Shown here one piece after another: positions 1 through 8,722 of a stretch of DNA of 64,000 bases. The stretch is from Chitinophagaceae bacterium. GTDB taxonomy: Bacteria > Bacteroidota > Bacteroidia > Chitinophagales > Chitinophagaceae. The position numbers and the translations under genes were made by a program. The stretch lies in the NCBI GenBank assembly GCA_023957155.1, contig JAMLHK010000002.1, forward strand, positions 124,001-188,000, in the 5' to 3' direction. Below the pieces are notes generated by a model. It ran no database searches. It had not been told where the DNA came from and saw nothing but the letters and a program-made list of their open reading frames with translations. Within the stretch, counting starts at the first letter, position 1. Every line of letters begins with the position of its first letter.

Positions 1-877
1 AATTCAGGGTTTCCTGAACTTTAGGAGTGGAAGAGGTGGGCTTAACGGCAATGCGGAACACCAGTTCGTTTCCATTGCTTATTCCGCCTACAACACCTCC
101 CGCATGATTAGTACGGGTTTTTCCATCCGGGCCGGTAATAGCATCATTGTGTTCACTGCCAAACATCCGGGTGGCGGCAAAGCCGGTACCGAATTCAATA
201 CCCCGTATGGCCGGTATAGCAAAAACAGCATGGCTGATCAGGGATTCGACTGAATCAAAAAACGGTTCTCCAAGCCCTGTAGGTAACCCGTTTACCCTAC
301 ATTCTACTACGCCGCCGATACTGTCTTTGGCATCAATGGCTTTTTGGAGTCCTTTTTCTATATCCCTTTCTCCCCCGATTTCGAGCAGGGCTGCTGTAAC
401 GGAAATTCCTCCAACGGTGCTGCTATTGGAGTCCGGGAATCTGCGTAATATTTTTTTTGCGATCACACCTGCAGCTACTAAAGCTACGGTAAGGCGCCCG
501 CTGAAATGTCCGCCACCCCGGTAATCCTCAAAGCCGCCAAATTTCTGGTGAGCTACGAAATCTGCGTGTCCGGGGCGGGGAACAGCCCTTTGTTTCTGGT
601 AGTCTCCCGAACGGGTATTGTTGTTTTCAAAGAGGATGGTAAGGGGGGCACCTGTTGTGGTATCATTAAAAATACCGCTTTTAAAAATCGGTAAATCGGA
701 TTCCTGCCGGGGGGTGGTTCCTTTTTGTTTACCGCCTTTTCGCCGTTCAATATCCTCCAGGAAATCATCCACTTTCAAAGGCAAACCGGCCGGGCAGCCG
801 TCAATGCAAATGCCTACGCTCTCGCCATGCGACTCACCGGAAATATGTACACGAAATAGTCTCCCAAAAGAATTCAT
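1..877 (-). CDS. aroC: Chorismate synthase, 3' end cut by window edge
   Basis: Chorismate synthase converts 5-enolpyruvylshikimate-3-phosphate to chorismate, the last common step of aromatic biosynthesis, and needs reduced FMN. The reading frame stays open from the ATG at 877 to the left edge (about 292 codons). It opens with MNSFGRLFRVHISGESHG, matching the conserved N-terminus of the family (GxxFRxxxxGESHG). Later it shows GRPGHADF-like (RPGHAD), the FSGRLT segment and the EFGTGF / GSEHND stretch that lines the active site. The start lies 29 bases downstream of the aroA stop, so it is the last visible gene of the minus-strand aromatic operon. The C-terminus, about 20% of the usual 350-380 residues, is missing only because the window ends. 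Confidence 0.96.
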   Translation of the reverse strand, partial: MNSFGRLFRVHISGESHGESVGICIDGCPAGLPLKVDDFLEDIERRKGGKQKGTTPRQESDLPIFKSGIFNDTTTGAPLTILFENNNTRSGDYQKQRAVPRPGHADFVAHQKFGGFEDYRGGGHFSGRLTVALVAAGVIAKKILRRFPDSNSSTVGGISVTAALLEIGGERDIEKGLQKAIDAKDSIGGVVECRVNGLPTGLGEPFFDSVESLISHAVFAIPAIRGIEFGTGFAATRMFGSEHNDAITGPDGKTRTNHAGGVVGGISNGNELVFRIAVKPTSSTPKVQETLN

Positions 878-906
878 ACACGAATTTACTTAAAGCTAAT
901 GATTGA

Positions 907-2226
907 TTATTGAATTGCTGCAGCCGCTTGTTTAATATTAATGATAGCTCCCAGCTTAATGAGATCAGTATAAAAGTCCGGGTAGGATTTGTTAATGGCA
1001 TCTGCCTCTTCAATAGTAGTCGGTCCTTCGGCACGAAGTGCAGCTACGGCACAGGCCATCGCGATCCGGTGATCGTGGCGGGAATGTACGGTTGCTCCTT
1101 TCAGTCCTTTCCCTCCATGTACGTGCATATCATCCTCCTGCAGATCTACCTGTAATCCCATTTTAGCAAATTCCTCCTGCAGTGTTAATCCCCGGTTGCT
1201 TTCTTTATGCCGCAACCGGCTTACGCCTTTGATGGTGGTTATCCCGCTACAGTATGCAGCTAAAGCCACTAAAGGGGGAAAAAGATCAGGGCAGTCAGTG
1301 GCATCAAAGCTAAAGGCTTTTAATGTTCCGGGAATTATTGCCATGCCATTGTCTGTGATTTCCATCCCTGCGCCGGCATCCCGTAATGCTTCCAGTATCT
1401 TTTTATCAGCCTGTGCAGAATCGGGATCAAGTCCATATACTTCTATCTTACCTGCAATAGCACCGGCTACCAACAGGAATGCTCCGCCGCTCCAGTCCCC
1501 TTCTACCGTATATGAAATTTCAGATGGCGGCAGTGGTGCAGGAGACTGATCAAAGTAAAAGGCTTTATAGTTTTTATTTTCCGGTGTTTTTAATCCGAAC
1601 GCCTGCATGACTTTAAAAGTAAGGTCTATATACGGCCTGCTTTTTAAGTTATTCACCTTTATGGTTACATCACGGGCTTTTGCCGCTGCATAGGCCATGA
1701 GCAACCCGGTTAAGAACTGGGAACTTAATGAGCCGTCAATTTCAATGTTCCGGGGTTGTAGCGGCCCGGAGAGCAGGATAGGCAGTCTGCCATTATTGGA
1801 ACGTATCGTTACATTTAACCCAGGCAGTATGTCATCAAAGAAATCCATAGGACGGGAAAGCAGGCTTCCTTCTCCGCTGATAGAAACCGGCAGCCGGCTT
1901 AAGGCAATAAGGGGGGCAAACATCCGGATACCTAATCCGCTCTCTCCGCAATTTATGGACAGTGCATTATGACCGGTGGCAGGAGAAGACAGGTCGGTAT
2001 TCGTGCTGTCAATTTCTATCGTGCTGTCACTACGGGTAGTTATTTTAGCTCCCAGAGCGGCTATTACTCCCAGGGCGGCTTTATCATCATTAGAGTGCCC
2101 CGGATTGTGAATGGTACTTCTTCCCCGCAATATCAGGGCTGCGGCGCAGGCTCTTTGCATAGCACTTTTAGATGCGGGAGCCTGGATTGTACGGGCGAGT
2201 GTGGATGGTTGAATGGTTGTTATCAT
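907..2226 (-). CDS. aroA: 3-phosphoshikimate 1-carboxyvinyltransferase (EPSP synthase)
   Basis: EPSP synthase joins phosphoenolpyruvate to shikimate-3-phosphate in the cytoplasm. The 439-residue length fits the family. The N-terminal substrate loop appears as APASKSAMQR, a variant of the usual PGSKSxSNR. The second signature is NCGESGLGIRM in place of GNAGTAMR. The C-terminal half has LRHKESNR, which binds the PEP phosphate, and DHRIAMACAV near residue 400. The gene ends 29 bases before aroC and starts 2 bases after aroB, so the three are surely co-transcribed. The variant loops are common in Bacteroidota homologues. I make no claim about inhibitor sensitivity. Confidence 0.96.
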   Translation of the reverse strand: MITTIQPSTLARTIQAPASKSAMQRACAAALILRGRSTIHNPGHSNDDKAALGVIAALGAKITTRSDSTIEIDSTNTDLSSPATGHNALSINCGESGLGIRMFAPLIALSRLPVSISGEGSLLSRPMDFFDDILPGLNVTIRSNNGRLPILLSGPLQPRNIEIDGSLSSQFLTGLLMAYAAAKARDVTIKVNNLKSRPYIDLTFKVMQAFGLKTPENKNYKAFYFDQSPAPLPPSEISYTVEGDWSGGAFLLVAGAIAGKIEVYGLDPDSAQADKKILEALRDAGAGMEITDNGMAIIPGTLKAFSFDATDCPDLFPPLVALAAYCSGITTIKGVSRLRHKESNRGLTLQEEFAKMGLQVDLQEDDMHVHGGKGLKGATVHSRHDHRIAMACAVAALRAEGPTTIEEADAINKSYPDFYTDLIKLGAIINIKQAAAAIQ

Positions 2227-2228
2227 GA

Positions 2229-3248
2229 TTAAAGTGCTTCTATTATTTTTTCCAGCTGAGACAAAGATATGGACTCCATCACCGCCTTACCTGTTTTTTC
2301 CAGTAATACATAATTCATTTCCTTACGTTCTCTTTTCTTATCCATCTTCAGCACTTCCATTACCTTTTTCTTATTAAAAGAAGCATAAGTAGGTAATTCA
2401 TACCGTTCCAATAATTTTACTACCCTGTCGGTATCCTTAAATCCTTTCAGCCGGGCAGATATATGAGCGGCATACGTCATGCCAATGGAGATAGCCTGCC
2501 CGTGAGACAGCTCGTATTGGTTTTCTAATGCGTGTCCAAGGGTATGCCCGAAGTTGAGCAGCCTCCGGTCTCCTTTTTCAAATTCATCTTTCTGAACTAC
2601 TTTTATTTTGATCATCGCATTACGGCGAACCAGGGCATGCAGGACTGCTTTTTTTTGCTGGTACGTTTTAAGCGTAGCGGCCTCCAGTTCTCTGAACATG
2701 GCGGCATCCTTTATACAGGCATGCTTGATGATTTCGGCAAAGCCGTTTACCCATTCATTTTGGGGAAGGCTGCGCAACAGGTTGTAATCGTGGAGAATGA
2801 AGCCGGGCTGCCGGATGGTACCCACCATATTTTTATATACGCCGATGTCAATCCCGTTTTTCCCTCCAATGCTGGCATCTACCATGGCCAGTACGGATGT
2901 GGGTACAAATCCAAAAGGGATACCACGCATATATATTGATGCTACATAACCTGTAATATCTGTAATTACACCTCCTCCAATACCAATAAGCGTGGTTTTT
3001 CGATCGGCAGCAAATGCGATCATTTGTTCAATTACCGAGTCTGCCGTTGCCTGTACTTTAAAGGCTTCCCCGGGTTTTAATACAATGGTATTCCAGTTCC
3101 TGAATGTAGCGGTGTGGCTGCTGAATAAATTTTCATCGGTAATCAGGATCGCTGATTTGGGGTCTGCTATTTTTTTTAGCTGTGAAAAATTATGATCGAA
3201 ATAGAATCGGGTGGAAGTATTGCTGAATTTAAATTGTATTGGATCCAT
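2229..3248 (-). CDS. aroB: 3-dehydroquinate synthase
   Basis: 3-Dehydroquinate synthase cyclises DAHP to 3-dehydroquinate using NAD and a divalent metal. The 339 residues carry the NAD-binding and substrate segment GIGGGVITDITGYVAS, then PTSVLAMVDASIGGKNGID. The metal ligands are visible in EIIKHACI (Glu), and in LNFGHTLGHALE (His residues about 240-250). The gene sits between the HUH transposase (33 bases upstream) and aroA (2 bases downstream). It is slightly shorter than enterobacterial AroB (about 360 residues), which is normal for this phylum. Confidence 0.96.
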   Translation of the reverse strand: MDPIQFKFSNTSTRFYFDHNFSQLKKIADPKSAILITDENLFSSHTATFRNWNTIVLKPGEAFKVQATADSVIEQMIAFAADRKTTLIGIGGGVITDITGYVASIYMRGIPFGFVPTSVLAMVDASIGGKNGIDIGVYKNMVGTIRQPGFILHDYNLLRSLPQNEWVNGFAEIIKHACIKDAAMFRELEAATLKTYQQKKAVLHALVRRNAMIKIKVVQKDEFEKGDRRLLNFGHTLGHALENQYELSHGQAISIGMTYAAHISARLKGFKDTDRVVKLLERYELPTYASFNKKKVMEVLKMDKKRERKEMNYVLLEKTGKAVMESISLSQLEKIIEAL

Positions 3249-3281
3249 GCTGAATAGTTCTGATTTTGGATATATAAATCG

Positions 3282-3722
3282 TCAGCTTTCGCCGATATGT
3301 ATTACCATACGTTCAAAGGCAGCGAGCTCTTCGTCCAGTTTTTTTTCCCGGTGGTAGGATTCCTGCCTGCTGATGTATTCAACCGCTTTGTCAACAGTGG
3401 AAGGGCTCACTGACCAGGCGGAGTAGGTATCCTCCCATGCAAACGGATCTGGTAATAACTTGTTATGGTTAAGCCAGTTTTCCGATTCCTGCTTCAGCTG
3501 ACTGACGATCGCTGAAACGGATTGTGCCGGCATCAGCTTAAACAGGCAGTGAATATGTTCTTCTCCTCCGTTTACCGCAATAGCCTGGATACCTTTTTCT
3601 TCCGCATTTCTTTTCATAAAAGGCAGGAATACTTTTCGTATGATGCCGGTCAGCACGGGCTGTCTTCCGGCAGTACACCATATTGCATGGATGTAGATAA
3701 AAGTGGTATTGCTGCCCTGCAT
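3282..3722 (-). CDS. Lone HUH (Y1/IS200-like, REP-associated type) transposase
   Basis: This 146-residue protein is a Y1-family HUH endonuclease of the IS200/RAYT type. The two metal-binding histidines are in EEHIHCLF (H56 and H58). The likely nucleophilic tyrosine is Y116 in the helix motif VEYISRQ, followed by SYHREK. All catalytic positions are therefore present. The gene lies inside the aromatic operon, 20 bases after the DAHP synthase stop and 33 bases before aroB, on the same strand. I saw no IS ends, target duplication, tnpB or accessory gene beside it. Single-copy relatives in other genomes act on short palindromic repeats. Whether this one is active, domesticated or just recently inserted cannot be told from sequence alone. 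Confidence 0.85.
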   Translation of the reverse strand: MQGSNTTFIYIHAIWCTAGRQPVLTGIIRKVFLPFMKRNAEEKGIQAIAVNGGEEHIHCLFKLMPAQSVSAIVSQLKQESENWLNHNKLLPDPFAWEDTYSAWSVSPSTVDKAVEYISRQESYHREKKLDEELAAFERMVIHIGES

Positions 3723-3742
3723 ATCTTTTTCCCGGGAAAATA

Positions 3743-4831
3743 TCAGGCGTTCATTATTTTATTCTGATGGTTGATAGATTCCATGTGAACCGCATCAAAA
3801 TATTTAGTAATAAACTCATTGCTCAACCCGATCTTTTCTCCTTTTTTATAAGCCCTTTCTAAGATTTCGTTCCAGCGGGATGTTTGTAAAATGGTAATAT
3901 TGTTTTCCTTTTTGTATTGCCCTATTTTTTCAGCAAGATGCATGCGCTGACTCAGTATCTGCATCATTTCATCATCAAGGTGATTGATCTGCTGACGTAG
4001 TTTTTCTAATGCCGCGTGAAATTCTTTTGAATCAGCATCTTCCTTTCTCCAGGTAATTGCATCCAGCATCTCCGCCAGTTTTTCAGGTGTTATCTGCTGT
4101 TTGGCATCGCTCCAGGCTTTGTCGGGGTCAATATGGCTTTCTATCATTAGTCCATCGTAGTCAAGGTCTATGGCCTTCTGGGCTACTTCTAAAAGAATAT
4201 CCCTCCTGCCGCAAATATGAGAAGGGTCGTTTATTATTTTCAGTTCGGGATTGCGTCTTTTCATTTCTATAGCCAGGTGCCACATTGGTGCGTTCCTGAA
4301 TTCCGTATTGCCATAAGCGCTGAAGCCGCGATGGATCAGTCCTATTGTTTTGATACCCGCTTTGGCAATACGTTCTACCGCACCTGTCCAGAGCTCAAGG
4401 TCCGGGTTGATCGGGTTTTTGATAAATACCGGAACATCGGCGCCTCTTAATGCATCCGCAACTTCCTGTACGCTGAAAGGGTTAACGGTAGTACGTGCGC
4501 CTATCCATAGCATATCTACTTCAAAATGCAGGGCGTCTTCAGCCTGCTTTCCGGTAGCCACTTCAACCGTAGTCGGTAACCCGGTTAATTTTTTTGCCTG
4601 TTGCAGCCAGGGCAATCCCTTTGTGCCTACTCCTTCAAAGCTTCCCGGGCGGGTACGGGGTTTCCAGATACCTGCGCGAAGCATGTCTACTTTGCCGGTT
4701 TTAGCCAGGCGTTGTGCTGTTTCCAGTACCTGCTCTTCAGTTTCCGCACTGCAAGGTCCTGAAATGATCAATGGCTTTTTGTTGAGCGTATTCAACACTG
4801 TAGCTTTTGTATGGGTTTCCACCGCTTCCAT
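3743..4831 (-). CDS. Bifunctional 3-deoxy-7-phosphoheptulonate synthase / chorismate mutase
   Basis: This fusion does the first step of the shikimate pathway (PEP + erythrose-4-phosphate to DAHP) and the chorismate-to-prephenate branch step. Residues 1 to about 255 form a KDO8P-synthase-like DAHP synthase barrel, with ISGPCSAET, LRAGIWKPRTRPGSFEG, GARTTVNPFSVQE, KNPINPD and DPSHICGRRD. Residues about 268-360 are an AroQ-type helical chorismate mutase, starting LRQQINHLDDEMMQIL and including AEKIGQYKKEN. The order and the 362-residue length match the DAHPS-CM fusion usual in Bacteroidota. It starts 50 bases after the helicase gene. Having the mutase here explains why pheA and tyrA in the same operon lack their own mutase domains. 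In related enzymes the mutase domain also mediates prephenate feedback; that is family knowledge. Confidence 0.95.
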   Translation of the reverse strand: MEAVETHTKATVLNTLNKKPLIISGPCSAETEEQVLETAQRLAKTGKVDMLRAGIWKPRTRPGSFEGVGTKGLPWLQQAKKLTGLPTTVEVATGKQAEDALHFEVDMLWIGARTTVNPFSVQEVADALRGADVPVFIKNPINPDLELWTGAVERIAKAGIKTIGLIHRGFSAYGNTEFRNAPMWHLAIEMKRRNPELKIINDPSHICGRRDILLEVAQKAIDLDYDGLMIESHIDPDKAWSDAKQQITPEKLAEMLDAITWRKEDADSKEFHAALEKLRQQINHLDDEMMQILSQRMHLAEKIGQYKKENNITILQTSRWNEILERAYKKGEKIGLSNEFITKYFDAVHMESINHQNKIMNA

Positions 4832-4881
4832 ATAAAATGTTTTAATAGTTACTAATCAGGTTTTTTTAATTAAACTGTATC

Positions 4882-6558
4882 TTATCTTCTCTGGTCGGCT
4901 TCGTTCATTCTCAGACTTCTGCCTTTATATTTTTTACCATCAATAGACCGGATCATTTGTTTGGCCGATTTTTTATCCACTTCAATCCAACTGTTCATCT
5001 CCTTCATGTCTATTTTTCCGAGGACCTCTTTTCTTAGATCACTCATATCTAAAATGAACTGCAGGAAACTGGCTTTGTAAAAGCCGTCTTTCGTGCCCAG
5101 GTTGACAAATAATTTGGTAAAGCCATTGCTTCCGGTTCTTCCAAATTCTCTTCCTTTGGTATCCCGCCAGGTTGTTTCTCTTTTTTCTGTATTTCCTCTG
5201 GTGTTTCTTTCCCGGTATTCGCGTGTTCTTTCTCTTACGTTGAGATCTTCCGCATGTTCATAATATTTTAAGAACCTGCTGAATTCGTGTGCCGCCAGCC
5301 GCCTGAGGATCTCTTCTTTACTTATACTGGCAAACTTTTCTTCCAGCATAGGTATATAGGGCTCATAGCTTTTATCATCAATATCCAATTGCAGCAGACC
5401 ATCCATAAAATGAAAAAACTGTTTGCGGCATACATCCTTGCCGGCAGGGATCTCCAGCTTACGAAAAGGCACCTGTACGATTCTTTCAATTTGCCTGATC
5501 TTACCTATTTCACGGCTATGTATAACCGACATGCATATCCCGGTATTTCCTGCCCGCCCGGTTCGCCCGCTCCGGTGGGTGTAAACCTCCACATCATCGG
5601 GAAGCTCATAATTGATAACGTGGGTAATTCCCTGCACATCAATACCCCTGGCGGCTACGTCCGTAGCTATTAAAAGCTGTAATGTCTTATCCCTGAATGC
5701 ACCCATTACCTTGTCTCTCTGCTGTTGGGTCAGGTCGCCATGCAATGCATCAATATCATAGCCTTCTCTTGTCAGCTTCTCGGCAATATCCTGGGCATCG
5801 GCTTTAGTGCGTGTAAAGATGATGCCATAGATCCCGGGATTGAAATCAATTAACCGCTTCAGCGTTTCATACCGGTGCTGGGCGCTGGTGATATAGTATT
5901 GATGGTCTACGTTTTTACTGGCGGTATTCATTTTTCCCACCGTTATTTCAACGGGCGCCTTCATGTATTTTTTGCTTACCCGCCGTATCTCAGGGGGCAT
6001 GGTAGCGCTAAACAGCCAGGTGCTTTCCCGCTTGGGTGTGTTTTGCAAAATGAATTCTATGTCATCCTGGAAGCCCATATTCAGCATTTCATCCGCTTCG
6101 TCAAGAATAACATATTTAATTTGTTCCAGGTTTATGGCTTTACGTTCAATTAAATCTATCAGCCTGCCCGGAGTGGCAACAACGATCTGTATTCCTTTTT
6201 TGAGCTCCCGGATCTGCGTGCCGATTGAGGCTCCTCCATAGACCGCCACTACGTGCATCCCGGTGATGAATTTTTTAAACAGCTCAATTTCATTTACAAT
6301 TTGCATACACAGCTCCCGGGTTGGGCAAACCACCAAAGCCTGTGGAAATTTATCCTTAGCCTGTATTAACTGGAGTAACGGTAATCCAAATGCGGCTGTT
6401 TTTCCCGTGCCTGTTTGTGCCAATCCTATCAGATCTGTGGTTCCGCCTAACAAAACAGGAATGGCTTTTTCCTGGATAGGCGTTGGTTCTTTAAATCCTA
6501 AGCTATCGGTAGCCTGTATTAATTTCCCTTCTAAACCTAACGCTTCAAATGTCATCAT
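4882..6558 (-). CDS. DEAD-box ATP-dependent RNA helicase with DbpA-type RNA-binding domain
   Basis: A 558-residue DEAD-box RNA helicase that unwinds short RNA duplexes using ATP, probably in ribosome assembly or cold adaptation. Visible motifs: Q motif (PTPIQ, residues 26-30), motif I AQTGTGKT (47-54), Ia PTRELC (about 79-84), Ib TPGR, II DEAD (153-156), III SAT (184-186), and VI HRSGRTGR. The C-terminal 75 residues (from about 480, FTKLFVNLGTKDGFYKASFL) match the DbpA RNA-binding fold. A charged RE-rich linker lies between. A near-perfect -7 box (TATCTTTG at 6586-6579) sits just upstream, and the gap to tyrA is 104 bases, so it probably has its own promoter inside the aromatic operon. The start could be either of the two adjacent ATGs. 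Confidence 0.93.
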   Translation of the reverse strand: MMTFEALGLEGKLIQATDSLGFKEPTPIQEKAIPVLLGGTTDLIGLAQTGTGKTAAFGLPLLQLIQAKDKFPQALVVCPTRELCMQIVNEIELFKKFITGMHVVAVYGGASIGTQIRELKKGIQIVVATPGRLIDLIERKAINLEQIKYVILDEADEMLNMGFQDDIEFILQNTPKRESTWLFSATMPPEIRRVSKKYMKAPVEITVGKMNTASKNVDHQYYITSAQHRYETLKRLIDFNPGIYGIIFTRTKADAQDIAEKLTREGYDIDALHGDLTQQQRDKVMGAFRDKTLQLLIATDVAARGIDVQGITHVINYELPDDVEVYTHRSGRTGRAGNTGICMSVIHSREIGKIRQIERIVQVPFRKLEIPAGKDVCRKQFFHFMDGLLQLDIDDKSYEPYIPMLEEKFASISKEEILRRLAAHEFSRFLKYYEHAEDLNVRERTREYRERNTRGNTEKRETTWRDTKGREFGRTGSNGFTKLFVNLGTKDGFYKASFLQFILDMSDLRKEVLGKIDMKEMNSWIEVDKKSAKQMIRSIDGKKYKGRSLRMNEADQRR

Positions 6559-6578
6559 ATAATTAAAAAAAATTTTTG

Positions 6579-6586
6579 CAAAGATA
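6579..6586 (-). promoter_or_regulatory. -7 promoter box before the helicase gene
   Basis: On the minus strand TATCTTTG matches the Bacteroidota -7 consensus TAnnTTTG exactly. It lies about 21 bases before the helicase ATG in the 104-base gap after tyrA. No good -33 TTTG is present at the right distance, so the promoter is a candidate only. Confidence 0.5.
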
Positions 6587-6662
6587 AATACGATTTTGCT
6601 GATTCTCCTTATTATTTACCCTGTCACGCAGCAAACGGATGTTGATATCAGCGGCGGATAAC

Positions 6663-7511
6663 CTATTTGATTATCCGGTTAATTTTATTGGCGTTTTCCA
6701 TCAGTTCCTGTAAGTAGGTATAATTTTCCTTTTCCAGGCAACTTTTAAATTTCCTTAACTGGGTGATGTGCTCATTCAGGACGTCTAATACATGCTCCCG
6801 GTTTTGTTTAAAAATGGGAAGCCACATAGACGGGTTGCTTTTTGCCAGGCGCACGGTACTTTCGAACCCCCCGCCGGCTAATTCGAAAATGGCGTTTTCT
6901 TCCTTTTCTTTTTCCAATACCGTATTGGCCAGTGCAAAAGAAGTGATATGTGAAATATGGCTCACGTAAGCTGCATGTATATCATGTGCTTCGGGATTCA
7001 TATAGGTAACATGCATGCCGAGCATTTTATAAATTGTCTCAACGGTATGCACGGCATCTGCATCACTTTTTTCTTTTTCACAGATCACACAGGTGCGGCC
7101 GGCAAAAGCGTCTGATACTGCAGCTTCCGGCCCGCTGTATTCGGTTCCCCACATCGGATGGGTGGCAACAAAACGGCTGCGCATGGGGTGGTTAGCCACC
7201 GCTTCGCAAAGCGCCTGCTTGGTAGAGCCGGCATCCACTACAATTTGTTTTTCATTTACCAGATCCATGACTTGCAGTACCACCGGTATAGTGGCATCTA
7301 CGGGTATGGCGATATAAATAAGTTCACTTTGCTTTACCGCCTCCTCCAGGGGCAATGACTCGTCAATGATCCCTAACTTAAGCGCTTTATCAATGCTCTG
7401 TGATGTGCGGCTCACCCCGATTACTTTTTTAACCCATCCTTTTTCTTTTAAGATCAGGCTGAATGAACCGCTTATCAAACCAACTCCTACTATCGTAATG
7501 GTATTAAACAT
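6663..7511 (-). CDS. tyrA: Prephenate dehydrogenase
   Basis: Prephenate dehydrogenase oxidatively decarboxylates prephenate to 4-hydroxyphenylpyruvate, the tyrosine branch. The 282-residue protein starts with a Rossmann fold (IVGVGLISGSFSL, GxGxxxG). It carries the substrate/catalytic segment ATHPMWGTEYSGPEAA near residues 118-133, and the helical dimer domain with HDIHAAYVSHISH. There is no chorismate mutase or ACT domain. It ends 104 bases before the helicase, and begins 3 bases after the aminotransferase stop, so the pheA-aminotransferase-tyrA trio is one unit. Confidence 0.95.
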   Translation of the reverse strand: MFNTITIVGVGLISGSFSLILKEKGWVKKVIGVSRTSQSIDKALKLGIIDESLPLEEAVKQSELIYIAIPVDATIPVVLQVMDLVNEKQIVVDAGSTKQALCEAVANHPMRSRFVATHPMWGTEYSGPEAAVSDAFAGRTCVICEKEKSDADAVHTVETIYKMLGMHVTYMNPEAHDIHAAYVSHISHITSFALANTVLEKEKEENAIFELAGGGFESTVRLAKSNPSMWLPIFKQNREHVLDVLNEHITQLRKFKSCLEKENYTYLQELMENANKINRIIK

Positions 7512-7514
7512 GGC

Positions 7515-8702
7515 TTATTCTTTTTCTTTCCGTGATGCTTTTACCCTGTCTATACTTTGCTGTATTTTTTGCTCCGTGCAACAAAGGCTTACTCTTACAT
7601 AATGATTACCTGCACTTCCGAAAATCCCGCCGGGTGTAATAAATACCCTGGCTTCGTCCAGTACTTCATCGCTCAATGCATATCCATCTGCATAGGATGA
7701 CGGGGTTTTAGCCCATACAAACATCCCCGCCTGCTGTTCTGAAAAAGAACATCCCAGCAGTCGCAAAAGTGTGAATACTTTCTCCCTACGGTTTCTGTAA
7801 AGTGTATTGATACCCTCGTACCAGTCTTTTCCGAGGGTAAGCGCTTTTGCGGCTGCTAACTGAAGCGGTAAAAACATGCCGCTGTCCATGTTGCTTTTAA
7901 AGCGCAGCACATCGTCAATTCTTTCTTTGGCTCCACATAGCATACCCACACGCCATCCCGCCATGTTCTGTGACTTGCTTAATGAATTTAATTCTATCGC
8001 TACCTCTTTGGCGCCTGCTATGCTTAAAATACTCTGTGGATGATCGTTTAAAATAAAGCTGTAAGGATTATCGTGAACGATTAAAACCTTATTTCTTTTT
8101 GCAAAGGCTATGAGAGACGAGAAGAACGAAAGACCGGGCAACTGCCCCGTAGGCATGTGCGGGTAATTGACAAATAGTAACCGGACAGCCTGTTTTTTTG
8201 TAGAGCCGCTTATTTGTTTTTCCAGCGCTTCCAGGTCAGGCAGCCAGTTGTTCTTTTCTTCCAGGCTGTACTCCACGAGGTTGCCCCCGGCTAATTGGGC
8301 TACACTCCGGTAGGTAGGATAACCGGGATTGGGAACAAATACATCGTCCCCTTCATTAATATACGTCATGCATATATGCATAATGCCCTCTTTGCTGCCT
8401 ATCAGCGGCAGGATCTCCGTATCGGCATTTAAAGTAGTGTCATACCATGTTTTATACCACGCTGCCATGGCCTGGCGCAATACGGGAGAGCCTTTATAGT
8501 TTTGATAACCATGAACTTCGGGCCTGGCGCTTTCTTCCTGCAGGGTTTTGATTACGTCCGGGTGAGGAGGCATATCCGGACTGCCGATACCCAGGTTAAT
8601 GATTTGCTTACCCTGCCGGTTCAATTCGTCAATGGCTCTCAATTTCTGAGAGAAATAGTATTCACCAATACCTTCTAATCGTTTTGCTGTTGAGATCGTC
8701 AT
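7515..8702 (-). CDS. PLP-dependent class I/II aminotransferase (probably aromatic)
   Basis: A 395-residue fold-type I aminotransferase. The Schiff-base lysine is in SLSKSQNMAGWRVG. Cofactor-ring and phosphate contacts appear as VPNPGYPTY, and NYPHMPTG replaces the usual NPTG. The sequence belongs to the broad aspartate / LL-diaminopimelate-aminotransferase-like group. Placement between pheA (20 bases upstream) and tyrA (3 bases downstream) suggests that it transaminates phenylpyruvate and 4-hydroxyphenylpyruvate as the last step to Phe and Tyr. That specificity is inferred from context. LL-DAP or alanine/aspartate aminotransferase activity cannot be excluded. Confidence 0.9.
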   Translation of the reverse strand: MTISTAKRLEGIGEYYFSQKLRAIDELNRQGKQIINLGIGSPDMPPHPDVIKTLQEESARPEVHGYQNYKGSPVLRQAMAAWYKTWYDTTLNADTEILPLIGSKEGIMHICMTYINEGDDVFVPNPGYPTYRSVAQLAGGNLVEYSLEEKNNWLPDLEALEKQISGSTKKQAVRLLFVNYPHMPTGQLPGLSFFSSLIAFAKRNKVLIVHDNPYSFILNDHPQSILSIAGAKEVAIELNSLSKSQNMAGWRVGMLCGAKERIDDVLRFKSNMDSGMFLPLQLAAAKALTLGKDWYEGINTLYRNRREKVFTLLRLLGCSFSEQQAGMFVWAKTPSSYADGYALSDEVLDEARVFITPGGIFGSAGNHYVRVSLCCTEQKIQQSIDRVKASRKEKE

Positions 8703-8722
8703 AGTGTGGTATATAGTTGATA

